DNA of 6,141 nt from Methanosarcinales archaeon (GTDB lineage: Archaea; Halobacteriota; Syntropharchaeia; Alkanophagales; Methanospirareceae). The position numbers and the translations under genes were made by a program. Below the pieces are notes generated by a model. That model saw nothing but the letters and a program-made list of their open reading frames with translations, ran no database searches and was not told the origin of the DNA. The DNA lies in assembly GCA_025464585.1 (NCBI GenBank), contig JAODGL010000059.1, positions 1-6,141 of the forward strand, in the 5' to 3' direction. Positions 5,589-6,141 of the stretch are shown one piece after another; the first letter of the stretch is position 1; the number at the start of each line of letters is the position of its first letter.

Positions 5589-6141
5589 CTTTCCTCCTCA
5601 CTCTCCCAACGATAGGCTCTCCACCATTTGGTGTCCACACTTTATCCAGTTCCGGTGATGCCAGCCTTATTGCCGCCTCTTCTGAAGACAGATAAAGCAT
5701 TTCTCCTCTGACGCCCGCAGTAAGGGGGCGCAATCTTATTCTATCTGTCAAGCCTATCATCTCACCATGATGCGCAATTATCACGGTAAAAGGTCCGTTC
5801 ATGAGTAACGGTGCATAGACCATCCTCAACGTGGTCAGTAAATTCTTCTCTTTTTCTGCCTTATTCTCTATCACCGCCCAGACTGGCGGTGCGAAAATTC
5901 TCGCAACCACGCTCATCGAAAGCCCCTGTTTCCTCATCAGCAGATCCACAGCATACGCCATCACCTCCGAGTCGGTATGCAGGGTGCAATGATAGCCATA
6001 CATCTCCAAATAACGACGGCTCGTCCCGTAAGAAGAGATTTCGCCATTGTGAACAACCGTCCAGTCGAGAATGCTGAAAGGATGAGCCCCACCCCACCAG
6101 CCCTGTGTATTGGTTGGAAATCTCCCGTGTGCAGTCCAGAT
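5566..6141 (-). CDS. gltB1: Archaeal-type glutamate synthase, glutamine amidotransferase subunit (domain 1), C-terminal part
   Basis: The frame is open from the window edge to a TGA at 5566-5568 (191 residues). The N-terminus, including the expected catalytic cysteine, is outside. Visible class II amidotransferase marks are AHGRFPT (residues 4-10, glutamine-binding arginine), WWGGAHPFS (15-23), HNGE (31-34, oxyanion hole) and HTDSEV (55-60, substrate-contacting aspartate). The C-terminal part has NGPFTVIIAHHGEMIGLTD (115-133), LRPL (137-140) and a typical ending, YLSSEEAAIRLASPELDKVW then PNGGEPIVGR. It releases ammonia from glutamine for the synthase encoded by gltB2, whose start it overlaps by 23 bases. 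In contrast to the fused paralogue at 472-3052, every visible functional residue is intact. The promoter must lie to the right of the window, or in a gene further upstream. Confidence 0.9.
   Translation of the reverse strand: MWTAHGRFPTNTQGWWGGAHPFSILDWTVVHNGEISSYGTSRRYLEMYGYHCTLHTDSEVMAYAVDLLMRKQGLSMSVVARIFAPPVWAVIENKAEKEKNLLTTLRMVYAPLLMNGPFTVIIAHHGEMIGLTDRIRLRPLTAGVRGEMLYLSSEEAAIRLASPELDKVWTPNGGEPIVGRVRRKDAIISVA
5593..5599 (-). promoter_or_regulatory. Strong Shine-Dalgarno site for gltB2
   Basis: GAGGAGG on the - strand, four bases ahead of the gltB2 ATG at 5588, pairs well with the anti-Shine-Dalgarno sequence. It lies within the last codons of gltB1 and fixes the gltB2 start, supporting translational coupling of the two subunits. 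Confidence 0.75.

Overview
The window looks archaeal, probably a methanogen-related euryarchaeote or anaerobic methane oxidiser. The grounds are a glutamate synthase split into separate amidotransferase, FMN/Fe-S synthase and GXGXG genes, a synthase protein carrying two ferredoxin-type [4Fe-4S] motifs at its N-terminus, a TATA-like promoter and an oligo(T) terminator. The lineage is an inference from gene style; no rRNA or other marker is present.

Layout. At the left edge, on the + strand, is the C-terminal part of a group II intron-type reverse transcriptase (2-397), which stops before its maturase domain. All other clear genes are on the - strand and read right to left. First comes gltB1, the glutamine amidotransferase (5566 to beyond 6141, partial). 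It overlaps by 23 bases the start of gltB2, the Fe-S/FMN synthase (4068-5588), which is followed by a T-tract terminator. A 209-base spacer (3859-4067) holds a TATA-like promoter and a weak + strand coding-like remnant. Then come gltB3, the GXGXG subunit (3085-3858), and a long broken gene (472-3052).

The broken gene is the most notable item. Read conceptually it encodes one protein of about 860 residues: an N-terminal class II glutamine amidotransferase fused to a C-terminal GXGXG beta-helix, with no synthase domain. It has four lesions. At the N-terminus there is an apparent one-base deletion next to what should be the catalytic cysteine codon, which reads as serine. An in-frame TGA (2100-2102) and an in-frame TAA (2070-2072) follow. 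A -1 frame change lies in or near an unbroken 43-base purine tract (1538-1580). The protein sequence between the lesions is still very well conserved, which suggests recent inactivation or poor base calls. The neighbouring genes gltB1, gltB2 and gltB3 all end at TGA, which argues against reading TGA as an amino acid here.

Working together, GltB1 would release ammonia from glutamine, GltB2 would use it with 2-oxoglutarate and electrons from its Fe-S clusters to make glutamate, and GltB3 would supply the structural beta-helix domain. The second amidotransferase-GXGXG protein looks like an accessory paralogue that has been lost or is being lost. I did not find a convincing new system; the worthwhile leads are the decaying fusion paralogue, its junctions, and the truncated retroelement beside it.
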